Assembly (NCBI GenBank): GCA_902801245.1 | Contig: CADCHW010000020.1 | Location: 31,500-76,473 of the forward strand | DNA from: an uncultured Ruminococcus sp. | GTDB taxonomy: Bacteria; Bacillota; Clostridia; Oscillospirales; Acutalibacteraceae | Direction: 5' to 3' | DNA length: 44,974 nucleotides | Part shown: positions 1 through 8,576 of the stretch, one piece after another | Numbering within the stretch: position 1 is the stretch's first letter | How the letters are laid out: each line of letters begins with the position of its first letter | Notes under the pieces: generated by a model | Told to the model about the DNA's origin: nothing | Seen by the model: the letters and a program-made list of their open reading frames with translations, nothing else | The model's database searches: none | Translations under genes and position numbers: made by a program

Positions 1-479
1 GGATGCTTAACCGCTTGAATTTCACTGACGTAATCGGCAGCATTTACAAATTTTTCCTGTGGTCTTCTGCCTGTAAGAACAAGCTCAATGTCCTTTGGCT
101 TCTCAAAAACTATCCTGTCGGCAATATCACGGTCTAGGAGATTATATTCGTAAGCCGCATTAAATTCATCGATAATAAGCATACCAATACTGCCATTTTT
201 CATAAGCTTTTCCGCACGTAAAAGCAAATCGTTGTGACACTGTGCAAGCTTGATTTTATCCTCTTCACTCATCTTTGAAGTGAATCCGTAATTTCTGTCG
301 CAACGTTCAACCGTGATATTCGGCACTGCTTCAAGTACACTCAGTTCCGACGTAAAGCCGCCCTTTAAAAGCTGAACCATATGCACCCTCATTCCCGAGC
401 CTGCCGCACGCACGGCAAGTCCGAGAGCCGCTGTTGTCTTACCCTTGCCGTTGCCGCAGTAGATATGAATAAGTCCCAT
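1..479 (-). CDS. cobA: Cob(I)yrinic acid a,c-diamide adenosyltransferase (CobA/BtuR type), C-terminus outside window
   Basis: Adds the 5'-deoxyadenosyl ligand to cob(I)yrinic acid diamide or cobinamide using ATP. The first 159 codons are visible, starting MGLIHIYCGNGKGKTTAALG, which contains the P-loop GNGKGKTT typical of the BtuR/CobO family. Later residues include a DEFNAAYEYNLL segment and TGRRPQE, both characteristic of the family. The ATG lies immediately after the cobQ stop with no spacer, and a strong AAGGAGGG site sits inside the end of cobQ, so translation is probably coupled. The gene is the last one visible of the B12 operon and is cut only by the window edge. Confidence 0.93.
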   Translation of the reverse strand, partial: MGLIHIYCGNGKGKTTAALGLAVRAAGSGMRVHMVQLLKGGFTSELSVLEAVPNITVERCDRNYGFTSKMSEEDKIKLAQCHNDLLLRAEKLMKNGSIGMLIIDEFNAAYEYNLLDRDIADRIVFEKPKDIELVLTGRRPQEKFVNAADYVSEIQAVKH

Positions 480-1967
480 TTAAACTCCCTCCTTCAGAAT
501 TTTGTATATCAAATTCATATCGATATTTTCACGAACGGCATTTGCCAAAAGGTCGTATTGCATTTCTTTGTAGGCTTTTCTGTCGATAGCTGTGTCGCTG
601 TATTCAAGACCCTTTTTCTCAAACAATGCTTTGACTATAGTTTCCGAAACTTCCTTTGAATCGAAAATACCGTGAACGTAGCTGCCGCAGACATTTCCTC
701 TGTACGCACCGTCCGAGGTGCTGTTATCGAGCTGTACAAGACTGTTTCCGCAGACTTTTGTCCTGCCCATATGAATTTCATAGCCGTAAAAGCATATCCC
801 GTCAAGCACCGAAAAAAATCCATAAGAACAGGTAAATTTTCCACCGACACGAGTTCGTGTTTTACCGTTGTCAAAGATTGTTTCGGTATCTAGCAGACCC
901 ATTCCCGAAATTTCACCGCCGCACTCAAAATTATTAGGGTCGGAAATTTTCTTTCCTAAAATCTGATATCCTCCGCAAATTCCGAAAATAGGAGTACCGT
1001 TATCTGCATATTTTTTTACCGCAGCTTCAAGACCGCTCTCTCTTAGAAATCTCATATCGGAAATTGTACTCTTAGTTCCGGGAATAATAATCAAATCGGG
1101 ATTGCCGAGATTTTCCGCCTTTGAAACATACCTCACTGCAACGTTTTTATACTGTGAGAACACATCAAAATCTGTGAAATTGGAAATCTTCGGGAGTTTC
1201 AAAACACATATGTCAACAAGTCCGACACTGCTTTTTTCAAGTTTATCGGAAAGACTGTCTTCATCGTCAATATCGCAGTTTACAAACGGTACAACTCCGA
1301 CTACCGGCTTGTTTCCACGCTCTTCGAGAATTTTTATGCCGTCATTGAAAAGTGTTTTGTCGCCACGGAATTTATTTACGACAATACCCTTGACCATATC
1401 AAGCTCGTCCTTTTCGAGGAGTGAAAGAGTGCCGAGAAGCTGTGCGAAAACTCCTCCCCTGTCAATGTCACCGACTATCAAAACGGGAGCTTTTGCAAGC
1501 TTTGCCATACCCATATTTACAATATCGTCCGATTTCAAATTAAGCTCAACGGGACTTCCCGCACCCTCAATCACGATAATATCAAAATCATTTTCAAGCT
1601 TTGAATATGCTGTCACAATATCGGGAATAAAATCTTTCTTGTGTCTGAAATATTCGACTGCCCTCATATTTCCCCTAACTTCACCGTTCACTATAACCTG
1701 TGAACCCGAATCGGTAGTAGGCTTCAATAAAATTGGATTCATCAAAACACTCGGCTCTGTGCCTGCCGCTTCCGCCTGCATAACCTGTGCCCTGCCCATT
1801 TCAAGACCCTCGTTTGTGATAAAGGAATTGAGTGCCATATTCTGCGATTTGAAAGGAGCAGCCTTGTAACCGTCCTGCTTGAAAATTCGGCAAAGTGCCG
1901 CCGAGAACAGACTTTTTCCTACATTAGACATTGTTCCCTGAATCATTATCGCTTTAGCCTTAGACAT
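480..1967 (-). CDS. cobQ: Cobyric acid synthase (CobQ/CbiP)
   Basis: Glutamine-dependent amidation of the b, d, e and g carboxylates of adenosylcobyrinic acid a,c-diamide. 495 residues, the usual length. The N-terminal dethiobiotin-synthetase-like domain opens with IMIQGTMSNVGKSLFSAAL (P-loop) and then FKSQNMALNS. The C-terminal class-I glutamine amidotransferase domain has the nucleophile motif GICGGYQILG near residue 330 and the catalytic His in SYVHGIFD near residue 432. It overlaps the end of cobD by 8 bases and precedes the adenosyltransferase without a gap. Confidence 0.96.
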   Translation of the reverse strand: MSKAKAIMIQGTMSNVGKSLFSAALCRIFKQDGYKAAPFKSQNMALNSFITNEGLEMGRAQVMQAEAAGTEPSVLMNPILLKPTTDSGSQVIVNGEVRGNMRAVEYFRHKKDFIPDIVTAYSKLENDFDIIVIEGAGSPVELNLKSDDIVNMGMAKLAKAPVLIVGDIDRGGVFAQLLGTLSLLEKDELDMVKGIVVNKFRGDKTLFNDGIKILEERGNKPVVGVVPFVNCDIDDEDSLSDKLEKSSVGLVDICVLKLPKISNFTDFDVFSQYKNVAVRYVSKAENLGNPDLIIIPGTKSTISDMRFLRESGLEAAVKKYADNGTPIFGICGGYQILGKKISDPNNFECGGEISGMGLLDTETIFDNGKTRTRVGGKFTCSYGFFSVLDGICFYGYEIHMGRTKVCGNSLVQLDNSTSDGAYRGNVCGSYVHGIFDSKEVSETIVKALFEKKGLEYSDTAIDRKAYKEMQYDLLANAVRENIDMNLIYKILKEGV

Positions 1968-2994
1968 TGTTCAAAATCCTTTCAAGAGTTGAAATTAATA
2001 TCTCATTTTCTTTGTGAGTTCTTACGGCAATTCTGAAATAACTTTCGTTTAAGCTCACATAGTTACCGCAGCTTCTGACAGCGATTTTCTCTTTTAAAAG
2101 CATTTTATCAATCGGAAAATCCGTCCTGAAAAATATAAAATTCGCTTTTGAGGGATAAATTTTAAAACCCAATCTTTTAAGATTACTTGTTAAAAATTCA
2201 CGTTCGCATTTAACATAAGCAACCGTTTTCGACATATAATTTTTCTCTGATAATGCGGCAATTCCGGCAATCTGTGCAACAGTCGAAACATTCCAGCACT
2301 GACCGCAGTTCTCAATTTTTTCACAGAAATTTTTATCCTTACAAATCAGATATCCCAGACGCAGACCCGGCATAGCAAAAATTTTAGTGAACGCTTTTAA
2401 GATAATGACGTTGTTGAAATCGGTGTTAATACTGTACTTTCGACTGTCCTCAACAAAACTTATGAAACATTCGTCAACAACAATACGGATATTATTATCT
2501 GAACATTTGTTAATGATACGGTTCATCAAATCGGGATTTACAATATTGCCGACAGGATTATTCGGATTGCAAATGAACATCATATCTATGCCGTAAAGCT
2601 TATCCAAAATGTTTTCGGAGAGTTCAAAATCATTCTTTTCATCAAGATAAAAATATTCTATATCACAGCCGAAACTTTGAAGAGCCTTTTCGTATTCGGA
2701 AAAAGTCGGAGCAATAATCAAAGCCTTTTTGGGAGCAGCCGCCCAAACAATTTTATAAATCAAATCCGCCGCACCGTTGCCGCAGACTATATTTTTCGTG
2801 ATAATATTTTCATACTCCGCAATTGCATTTTTAAGCATTGTACAGTTGACATCGGGATATTTTTCACATACACCGATGTTCCCGACAATCGCCGCTTTAA
2901 CTTTTTCGGGCATACCCAAAGGATTAATATTTGCCGAGAAATCGTACTCAATATCCCGAGTGTAAACATCTCCTCCGTGACTTGTCTTTATCAT
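1960..2994 (-). CDS. cobD: Threonine-phosphate decarboxylase (CobD), PLP enzyme
   Basis: Makes (R)-1-amino-2-propanol O-phosphate, the linker of the nucleotide loop, from L-threonine phosphate. I place the start at ATG 2994 (344 aa, MIKTSHGGDVYTR) because it forms an ATGA overlap with the cbiB stop; the frame is open 13 codons further. Class-I aminotransferase fold motifs: FSANINPLG near the start, CNPNNPVG, and the PLP lysine in AFTKIFAMPGLRLGY. Its placement between cbiB and cobQ fits the aminopropanol attachment step. Confidence 0.94.
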   Translation of the reverse strand: MIKTSHGGDVYTRDIEYDFSANINPLGMPEKVKAAIVGNIGVCEKYPDVNCTMLKNAIAEYENIITKNIVCGNGAADLIYKIVWAAAPKKALIIAPTFSEYEKALQSFGCDIEYFYLDEKNDFELSENILDKLYGIDMMFICNPNNPVGNIVNPDLMNRIINKCSDNNIRIVVDECFISFVEDSRKYSINTDFNNVIILKAFTKIFAMPGLRLGYLICKDKNFCEKIENCGQCWNVSTVAQIAGIAALSEKNYMSKTVAYVKCEREFLTSNLKRLGFKIYPSKANFIFFRTDFPIDKMLLKEKIAVRSCGNYVSLNESYFRIAVRTHKENEILISTLERILNNV

Positions 2995-3959
2995 AACAAA
3001 ACACCCCACAAAACCGCTCTGACCGCTGTACACATTACAAGCGTAATAACCGCCGTGCAGTACATCAGACGGTTGGCTTTGCGGATATCGTCGTTTTGAA
3101 CAGGACGTATATTATCTCCGATAGTCTTTTTCTTGTACAGCTTGCCGAAGTAATATGCATCGCCTGCAAGCATAACGTTAAGCGAACCTGCACATACAGC
3201 TTCGGTCTGTGCAGAATTCGGACTTGCGTGATTAAGGCGGTCACGCTTCCAGATTTTAAAGGCATTTTTGCCGTCAAGCTTCAAAATGTATGCGGATAAA
3301 ATCATAACAATCGCCGTAAATCTCGACGGAATAAAATTTAGCACATCGTCAAGCTTGGCGGCGAATCTGCCAAAATTCAGGTACTTATCGTTTTTGTAGC
3401 CAATCATCGAATCCATAGTATTTGCCGCCTTATAGAAAAATCCGAGAGAAGCACCGCCCAGCATCGTATAAAGCATAGGAGCAGTCACGCCGTCGGAAGT
3501 ATTTTCCGCAACGGTTTCAACTGCCGCCTTAATGATTCCGTTTTCATCAAGGACGTTCGTATCACGCCCGACAATCATTGAAACGGCATATCTTGCGGCT
3601 TCCGTGTCGTTATTTTCAATCGCTGTGTACACCTTCATACTTTCCGTTTTAAGGCATTTCGGGGCAATCAAATAATAGAACAATATCCCCTCAATAACCG
3701 CACCGAACCAAACATTTACACGATAACACAGCAGAAGAATCACTGACGGAACAACCGTTGAAACGATTAAAACCATAACTGCGAGAAGAGTACCCGACAG
3801 CCTTTCGTTATTTGGAATTTTCTTGCGGAAGAATTTTTCAAGCTTTGAAATCATAGTTCCGATAAGCCTTATCGGGTGCGGAAGTGAGTATGGGTCACCC
3901 AGTATTAAATCAAGCACAAACCCGAAAATCATCGGTAAAACAAGCAGAATTATTTTCAT
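2991..3959 (-). CDS. cbiB: Adenosylcobinamide-phosphate synthase (CbiB)
   Basis: Integral membrane enzyme that joins adenosylcobyric acid to aminopropanol phosphate. 322 aa with several hydrophobic segments. Family motifs seen: DLILGDPYSLPHPIRLIG near the N-terminus, AENTSDGVTAPMLY, KAANTMDSMIGYKN, and DRLNHASPNSAQTEA. Both ends overlap neighbours by 4 bases (ATGA): cobC upstream, cobD downstream. This is tight coupling within the late-step block. Confidence 0.95.
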   Translation of the reverse strand: MKIILLVLPMIFGFVLDLILGDPYSLPHPIRLIGTMISKLEKFFRKKIPNNERLSGTLLAVMVLIVSTVVPSVILLLCYRVNVWFGAVIEGILFYYLIAPKCLKTESMKVYTAIENNDTEAARYAVSMIVGRDTNVLDENGIIKAAVETVAENTSDGVTAPMLYTMLGGASLGFFYKAANTMDSMIGYKNDKYLNFGRFAAKLDDVLNFIPSRFTAIVMILSAYILKLDGKNAFKIWKRDRLNHASPNSAQTEAVCAGSLNVMLAGDAYYFGKLYKKKTIGDNIRPVQNDDIRKANRLMYCTAVITLVMCTAVRAVLWGVLL

Positions 3960-4504
3960 AGAATTTCCTCAAGAATGTATATTTTTCCGTCATCGTATTC
4001 ACATATATATCCGCCGCCGTTTTTGACCTGATAATCATAAAAACTCTTTTTCGGCACTGCGAATTTTTCAAGCACAGACATAATCGTACCGCCGTGAATA
4101 ACATATGCAATTTTATCATAAGACTTGAAATCACTTACGGACTTTTCAAAATCGCTTACACATCTGTTCACAAAATCCTCGTGTGCTTCACCGTTCGGAA
4201 ACGGCATTGTACCCATACTTTCGAGCCACTTTTTATAGTCGGGATTGTCGGAAAGTTCCGTGTAATTTCTGCCCTCGAAATCACCAAAGTCGCATTCTTT
4301 CAAGCCGTTGTAAGTCACGATTTTTTTGTCGGGATAAATTATCTCAGCAGTCTGAACACAGCGTTTCAGCGGACTGCAAATCACAATTTCGGTATCGGGA
4401 TATGTAGAAATACCGATGTCACAAAGGTTTTCGTCTGTTTTTCCGATATAGCGTTTTTCGAGATTGCCAGATGTTTTACCGTGTCTTATAAAAATTATTT
4501 TCAT
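3956..4504 (-). CDS. cobC: Alpha-ribazole phosphatase, histidine phosphatase superfamily (CobC)
   Basis: Predicted to remove the phosphate from alpha-ribazole-5'-phosphate or adenosylcobalamin-5'-phosphate. The start is ATG 4504, giving MKIIFIRHGKTSGN with the phosphohistidine motif RHG directly at the N-terminus; the frame is open upstream but that part is not family-like. 182 aa. The second catalytic histidine is in VIHGGTIMS. The function within the family is assigned by context between cobU-like/cobS and cbiB. Confidence 0.88.
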   Translation of the reverse strand: MKIIFIRHGKTSGNLEKRYIGKTDENLCDIGISTYPDTEIVICSPLKRCVQTAEIIYPDKKIVTYNGLKECDFGDFEGRNYTELSDNPDYKKWLESMGTMPFPNGEAHEDFVNRCVSDFEKSVSDFKSYDKIAYVIHGGTIMSVLEKFAVPKKSFYDYQVKNGGGYICEYDDGKIYILEEIL

Positions 4505-4508
4505 AAAA

Positions 4509-4892
4509 TCAACCTTTAATTTTAATCGCAATTCCGCATATAATTCTCTCGACCGTATCGGCTTTTTCCGCAAGCAGACACCCGACTTTTCCGACTTGTT
4601 CTCTCCATATTCGCTCATTCTTTTCAAGAGGAATTATGCCGTTTCCTATTTCGTCAATGATTATGATTATATCGGGATTTTCGGATATAATTTTACTTGT
4701 TTCCGAAATGGGATTTTCTCCGTTTTCGAGAAGTTTTTTTACAAACAAATGATAGTTGTTAATGCACCTTATATTTGATAAATCGGCAACGTCAAACGTT
4801 TCGCCGTTTACAATTTCAGTCGTGTTTATATTATATTTTTTTATTGCAAAGTCAAGCTTGCCCTGATATGCACCGCCTGTTATCAATTTCAC
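4509..4892 (-). CDS. Short, degenerate CobU-like protein
   Basis: 127 aa, GTG start. The N-terminus (LITGGAYQGKLDF) resembles the CobU P-loop but lacks the Ser/Thr after GK. The C-terminal half (IIIIDEIGNGIIPLEKNERIW, then EQVGKVGCLLAEKAD) matches the end of CobU. The central region with the conserved HR motif that full-length CobU has (seen in the neighbour at 5609-6136) is absent. Probably not a complete adenosylcobinamide kinase/guanylyltransferase; it may be a partner or vestigial paralogue. The GTG overlaps by 4 bases the stop that cobS would use in its restored frame. Confidence 0.8.
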   Translation of the reverse strand: MKLITGGAYQGKLDFAIKKYNINTTEIVNGETFDVADLSNIRCINNYHLFVKKLLENGENPISETSKIISENPDIIIIIDEIGNGIIPLEKNERIWREQVGKVGCLLAEKADTVERIICGIAIKIKG

Positions 4893-4966
4893 AAAATCAC
4901 CTCCGAAATAAGGCTCGCTGCCACCGCAAATCCTATAATGTTAATTTCGCAAATTTGCAGAAAATA
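4889..4966 (-). pseudogene. Out-of-frame 3' remnant of cobS
   Basis: Reading from 4966 in the frame shifted relative to cobS gives 25 sense codons beginning YFLQICEI and ending LISEVIL before TGA at 4891-4889. This looks like a normal CobS C-terminal membrane segment. The TGA overlaps the GTG of the next gene as GTGA, the same coupling style used elsewhere in the operon. This supports 4889 as the ancestral cobS end. Confidence 0.75.
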
Positions 4967-5621
4967 CCCCTCCAAATCTCCCGTAATACAGCAAACTGCC
5001 CACTATTCCCGAAGTGCCGCTTATAGGGTTTGCAAGCACCATTGAAATGCCCGTAAGGACAATATAAAAAATCTCCGCCGCAATGGTTATATTTCTGTGG
5101 GCAGGCTTTGTAAAGCTTTGAAGAGTGCCGTTTTTTTTCGCACATTTAAAAGTCACTGCCGCAAGTCCGCTCCACGCTCTCGACATCACAAAACAGAGTG
5201 CCGAAATCAGCATAATGTCAAAGCTTTTTATCTGAGAAAACAAACCCAACTGTACAATAAAATACACTGCCAAATTTATCGCCGCAAACGCTCCTATCCG
5301 TGAATCGCCCATAACCTCAAAAAGTTTTTCACGGTTCCCAAGACAAGCCTTTGCATCGTGAACATCACAGAATCCGTCGATATGAATGCCGCCCGTAACA
5401 GCGACAGGCAAGGCAACAGATACCGCCGCAAACAGCAGTTCCCCGATTTTCAGGACACCGCAAAGCCAGAACCACACTGTAAGCAAGCCGCCGATAACAG
5501 CTCCGATAAGCGGAAAAAAGCACAGTGCGAAACGTCGGTTTTCCTCTTTCCATTCGACCTGCGGCATTGGTATTCTCGAGTACATCAGAAATGCCGAACA
5601 AAAGGATTTTATAACAGACAC
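4941..5621 (-). CDS. cobS: Adenosylcobinamide-GDP ribazoletransferase (CobS), frameshifted near the C-terminus
   Basis: Membrane enzyme that joins adenosylcobinamide-GDP and alpha-ribazole. GTG start at 5621, 226 aa as read. Family features: SAFLMYSRIPMP at the N-terminus, GGIHIDGFCDVHDA with the conserved Asp residues, then DSRIGAFAAI. The frame ends abnormally at YYGRFGGVFSANLRN. CobS normally continues after FGG with a TGD/SGD-type motif and a last helix. That helix is present in another frame (4966-4889), so about 20 bases appear deleted. Either a real loss-of-function allele or an assembly error; overlaps cobU by 13 bases. Confidence 0.88.
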   Translation of the reverse strand: MSVIKSFCSAFLMYSRIPMPQVEWKEENRRFALCFFPLIGAVIGGLLTVWFWLCGVLKIGELLFAAVSVALPVAVTGGIHIDGFCDVHDAKACLGNREKLFEVMGDSRIGAFAAINLAVYFIVQLGLFSQIKSFDIMLISALCFVMSRAWSGLAAVTFKCAKKNGTLQSFTKPAHRNITIAAEIFYIVLTGISMVLANPISGTSGIVGSLLYYGRFGGVFSANLRN

Positions 5622-6136
5622 GGCGGCAGCTCTCCTTTCAAAACTATCGGTATACCGTAAACGGCTTCAATTACGCAGTCGGCTTTTTCTGAGATTTTTC
5701 GGTTAATCTCCCCTATGTTTTTTATGTAGTTCATTGTGTCTTTTGGGTACTCTATGCCGTCCTCGCCGACTTGATTTGTCACGATAACAAAGACCTCCGC
5801 ACGGCTGTTTATCTTAAATATTCCCGATAAAATCTTATCCGTAGGATTTTCGATTTTATTTTCAAACATCTCATTCGCACAAAGATTACCAATACATTCA
5901 AGTAAAGCACTGCTGTTATTATCAATATTAACTTCGTGAATATCGGTATATTTTTCAATCGTTTCAAAATGCTTATTAAGGCGGATTTTTCGGTGACGTT
6001 CAATCGCTTCAAAGGCTTCCTCACCAAACGGAATCATAGTCGCAATATAGAATTTTTTTGAATTGTAGGAGGTAATAATTTTTTCGGCAATGTTCGATTT
6101 TCCGTTCTTGCTGCCGCCCGTAATCAAGATTAACAT
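5609..6136 (-). CDS. cobU: Adenosylcobinamide kinase / adenosylcobinamide-phosphate guanylyltransferase (CobU)
   Basis: Phosphorylates adenosylcobinamide and transfers GMP to it. 175 aa, close to the usual 180. P-loop ITGGSKNGKSNIAEK at the N-terminus, then ATMIPFGEEAFEAIERHRKI with the HR motif, and a C-terminal TNQVGEDGIEYP segment. This is the complete copy, in contrast to the truncated relative at 4509-4892. It starts 1 base into the cobT stop (TAATG) and overlaps cobS. Confidence 0.92.
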   Translation of the reverse strand: MLILITGGSKNGKSNIAEKIITSYNSKKFYIATMIPFGEEAFEAIERHRKIRLNKHFETIEKYTDIHEVNIDNNSSALLECIGNLCANEMFENKIENPTDKILSGIFKINSRAEVFVIVTNQVGEDGIEYPKDTMNYIKNIGEINRKISEKADCVIEAVYGIPIVLKGELPPCLL

Positions 6137-7182
6137 TATAGCTCCACGTACCTTTCAATCGGCAGATTATCGAATTTATGCGACGAATTGTAAACGGCAA
6201 TCGCACCGTCAAGGAGAGGAAGAAGCATTGCACCGCCCGTCCCCTCGCCCAGACACATTTCGGCAGTGATGAGAGGTTTTAATCCGATGTACTCAAGAAT
6301 TTTCATTCCGGCAGGCTCCTTTGAAACGTGCGAACACAACATATAATCTTTCGCAAGCGGACATATTTCAACCGCCAAAGCCGCTGAAACTGCCGAGATA
6401 AAGCCGTCAATCACTATCGGAATTTTATAAATTGCACCGCCCAGAAAAAGTCCTGTAATACCTGCAATGTCATAGCCGCCAAGCTTTGAAAGGAGTTCAA
6501 CAGGTTTGTTTTTATCTGGATTATTTACCTCAATCGCACGGTTAATGACGGAAATCTTTCGCTTCAAACCCTCTCTGTCAAGACCTGCTCCTCTGCCCGT
6601 AACCTCACTCAGAGGAACACCCAGAAGAACAGCCGCCAATGCCGAGGAGGTTGTAGTATTGCCTATACCCATTTCGCCCGTGACAATGATTTTATAACCC
6701 TTTGCTTTGCACTCTCTGACAATATCAATTCCTGCTGCAATTGCATTTTCAGCTTGAGAAACTGTCATAGCCGAACCCTCTGCTATATTGTTTGTGCCGT
6801 AGGAAATTTTTCTTTTAATAATATTTTTACTGTAAACATCAACATTCATACCGATATCAACAGTGATTACGTCCGCATTAAAAGTGCCTGCTATGATGTT
6901 GATATTTGACGTACCCTCCGCCGCAGACTTCGCTACAATCGCCGTTACACTGCTGTCGCTTTGAGTAACTCCCTCGCACACAACACCGTTGTCGGCACAC
7001 ATCATAACCGCACAGCGTTTGTTTAAATCGAAATTTTCATTGCCTGTAATTCCCGAAATTTTAACAACTGCCTCTTCGAGAAGTCCAAGACTGTGCAAAG
7101 GCTTTGCAACATTGTTCCATTTTATTTTTGCTCTCTCCACTGCCCCAAAATCGGGTTTATTTATTAATTTTATTCTTTTCAT
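6136..7182 (-). CDS. cobT: Nicotinate-nucleotide--dimethylbenzimidazole phosphoribosyltransferase (CobT)
   Basis: Activates the lower ligand base to alpha-ribazole phosphate. 348 aa, normal length. Motifs: CADNGVVCEGVTQSD, GEMGIGNTTTSSALAA, TGRGAGLDREGLKRK and LCLGEGTGGAMLLPLLD, the last carrying the catalytic Glu. Stop and start are shared with cobU as TAATG; upstream it overlaps cbiA by 4 bases. Confidence 0.96.
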   Translation of the reverse strand: MKRIKLINKPDFGAVERAKIKWNNVAKPLHSLGLLEEAVVKISGITGNENFDLNKRCAVMMCADNGVVCEGVTQSDSSVTAIVAKSAAEGTSNINIIAGTFNADVITVDIGMNVDVYSKNIIKRKISYGTNNIAEGSAMTVSQAENAIAAGIDIVRECKAKGYKIIVTGEMGIGNTTTSSALAAVLLGVPLSEVTGRGAGLDREGLKRKISVINRAIEVNNPDKNKPVELLSKLGGYDIAGITGLFLGGAIYKIPIVIDGFISAVSAALAVEICPLAKDYMLCSHVSKEPAGMKILEYIGLKPLITAEMCLGEGTGGAMLLPLLDGAIAVYNSSHKFDNLPIERYVEL

Positions 7183-8522
7183 TTTTCTCCGTACTCTTCA
7201 CATTTTTTTACAAAATTCACCGCACATTCGGGATTGGCATAAAAATACAAATGCGGATATCCGGCATATAAATTTGATGTGGAATGAACGCATTTATATG
7301 TAAGAGCATTACTCGCTTTTTCTGCGGTAAAGCCGTTTCCGCCGTTTGTGCTGTCCCAATAATGAAACTCGTGAGCCTTTAGAATTTCCCCTTTTTTGCA
7401 CAGAAGATTATCGTTCTCAGCCGCAATTCTCACGTACCCGAAACGCTGAAGTCTGTCCGTTTTAAAACACGTTCCCTCAATCGCACCGACCATAGGAAAA
7501 CGCTCGCCGTCAGCCGATTCAAGCTCTTTATGCAAATACATAAAACCTCCGCATTCGGCAATTGTCGGAAGTCCCAAACTAACTTTGTTTTTGATATCGG
7601 CAAGCATACTTTTATTGTTTGAAAGTTCCTTTGCGTACAGCTCGGGATAACCGCCGACTATGATTAAACCGTCAATGTTTTCGGGAAGCTTTTTATCGTG
7701 AACAGGCGAAAACTTTACAATCTCACAGCCGAGTTTTTCAAGCAAGGCTACGTTGTCACGATAACAAAAACAAAACGCTTCGTCGCTTGACAATGCAATT
7801 CTGACAGGTCGATTCGTGACTTTTTTTATATCGGGAATTTTATAGCTCACAGATTGATTTTTCTTTGAAAATTCAATAAGCTTATCAATAAGAATATTCT
7901 CCTCGGCAAGCTCCGCAAGCAGCTGCATTTTTTGCTTTAACTCAGCCGTTTCAACATCTGTAACAAGTCCGAGATGACGGCTGTTAATGCTTAAACGTTT
8001 ATTGTTGGGCATTCTCCCGAAGTACTCGACATTCATTTCTTCACAGAAATTTTTCGCCGTCCCGATAAGACTTTCGGGAAGTTTATTGAAGATAAAGCCG
8101 ACAATTTTATTCGGGGTTTTAAACGTCAAAAAGCCCTTAATGACCGCACCTATTGACGAACTCATACCCTTGCAGTCAATCACAATTACAACGGGAGTAT
8201 TTGTATCAACGGCGGTCTGCTGTGAAGAAAAAGAGCCGCCCACACCGTCGTAAAATCCCATAACACCCTCAATTACAGATATTTCATCTGTTGATTCGTT
8301 AAGAATAAAATTCAGTGTATTTTTATCGCAGAACCAACTGTCGAGATTTCTGGAATTTACACCTATAATTCGGCTGTGGAAAATAGGGTCGATATAATCT
8401 GGACCGGATTTGAATGATGACACGTTTAATCCACGGTTGACAAGAGCCTGCAAAACGGCACATGTAACGGTTGTTTTTCCGCAGCCGCTGTTTGTTCCGG
8501 CAATCATTATTTTACAGTTCAT
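7179..8522 (-). CDS. cbiA: Cobyrinate a,c-diamide synthase (CbiA/CobB)
   Basis: Glutamine-dependent amidation of the a and c acetates of cobyrinate. 447 aa. P-loop MIAGTNSGCGKTTVTCAVLQ at the N-terminus, then SGPDYIDPIFH, and a C-terminal amidotransferase domain with the cysteine in ECGGFMYLHKE near residue 320. ATG at 8522, preceded by one of the few spacers of the operon (54 bases to the cbiJET stop), which holds a small hairpin. Confidence 0.95.
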   Translation of the reverse strand: MNCKIMIAGTNSGCGKTTVTCAVLQALVNRGLNVSSFKSGPDYIDPIFHSRIIGVNSRNLDSWFCDKNTLNFILNESTDEISVIEGVMGFYDGVGGSFSSQQTAVDTNTPVVIVIDCKGMSSSIGAVIKGFLTFKTPNKIVGFIFNKLPESLIGTAKNFCEEMNVEYFGRMPNNKRLSINSRHLGLVTDVETAELKQKMQLLAELAEENILIDKLIEFSKKNQSVSYKIPDIKKVTNRPVRIALSSDEAFCFCYRDNVALLEKLGCEIVKFSPVHDKKLPENIDGLIIVGGYPELYAKELSNNKSMLADIKNKVSLGLPTIAECGGFMYLHKELESADGERFPMVGAIEGTCFKTDRLQRFGYVRIAAENDNLLCKKGEILKAHEFHYWDSTNGGNGFTAEKASNALTYKCVHSTSNLYAGYPHLYFYANPECAVNFVKKCEEYGEK

Positions 8523-8540
8523 CTATAAATCACCTCATTA

Positions 8541-8571
8541 ACCCGACCAAAAGTTTTAAGGAAAGTCGGAA
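8541..8571. repeat. Possible degenerate copy of repeat family A in the cbiA-cbiJET spacer
   Basis: The plus strand has ACCCGACCAAAA, followed about 15 bases later by AGTCGG. This can form a short CCGAC/GTCGG stem and resembles the ACCCGACC hairpins at 19922, 25782 and 26652. The CACGTGAA half of the family is missing here, so the assignment is tentative. Confidence 0.4.
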
Positions 8572-8576
8572 GATGT

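Noticed and set aside
1102..1869. Long open frame on the plus strand opposite cobQ (255 codons)
   Set aside because: Low-complexity Ser/Phe-rich translation without family features, antisense to a clear gene, no ribosome site.
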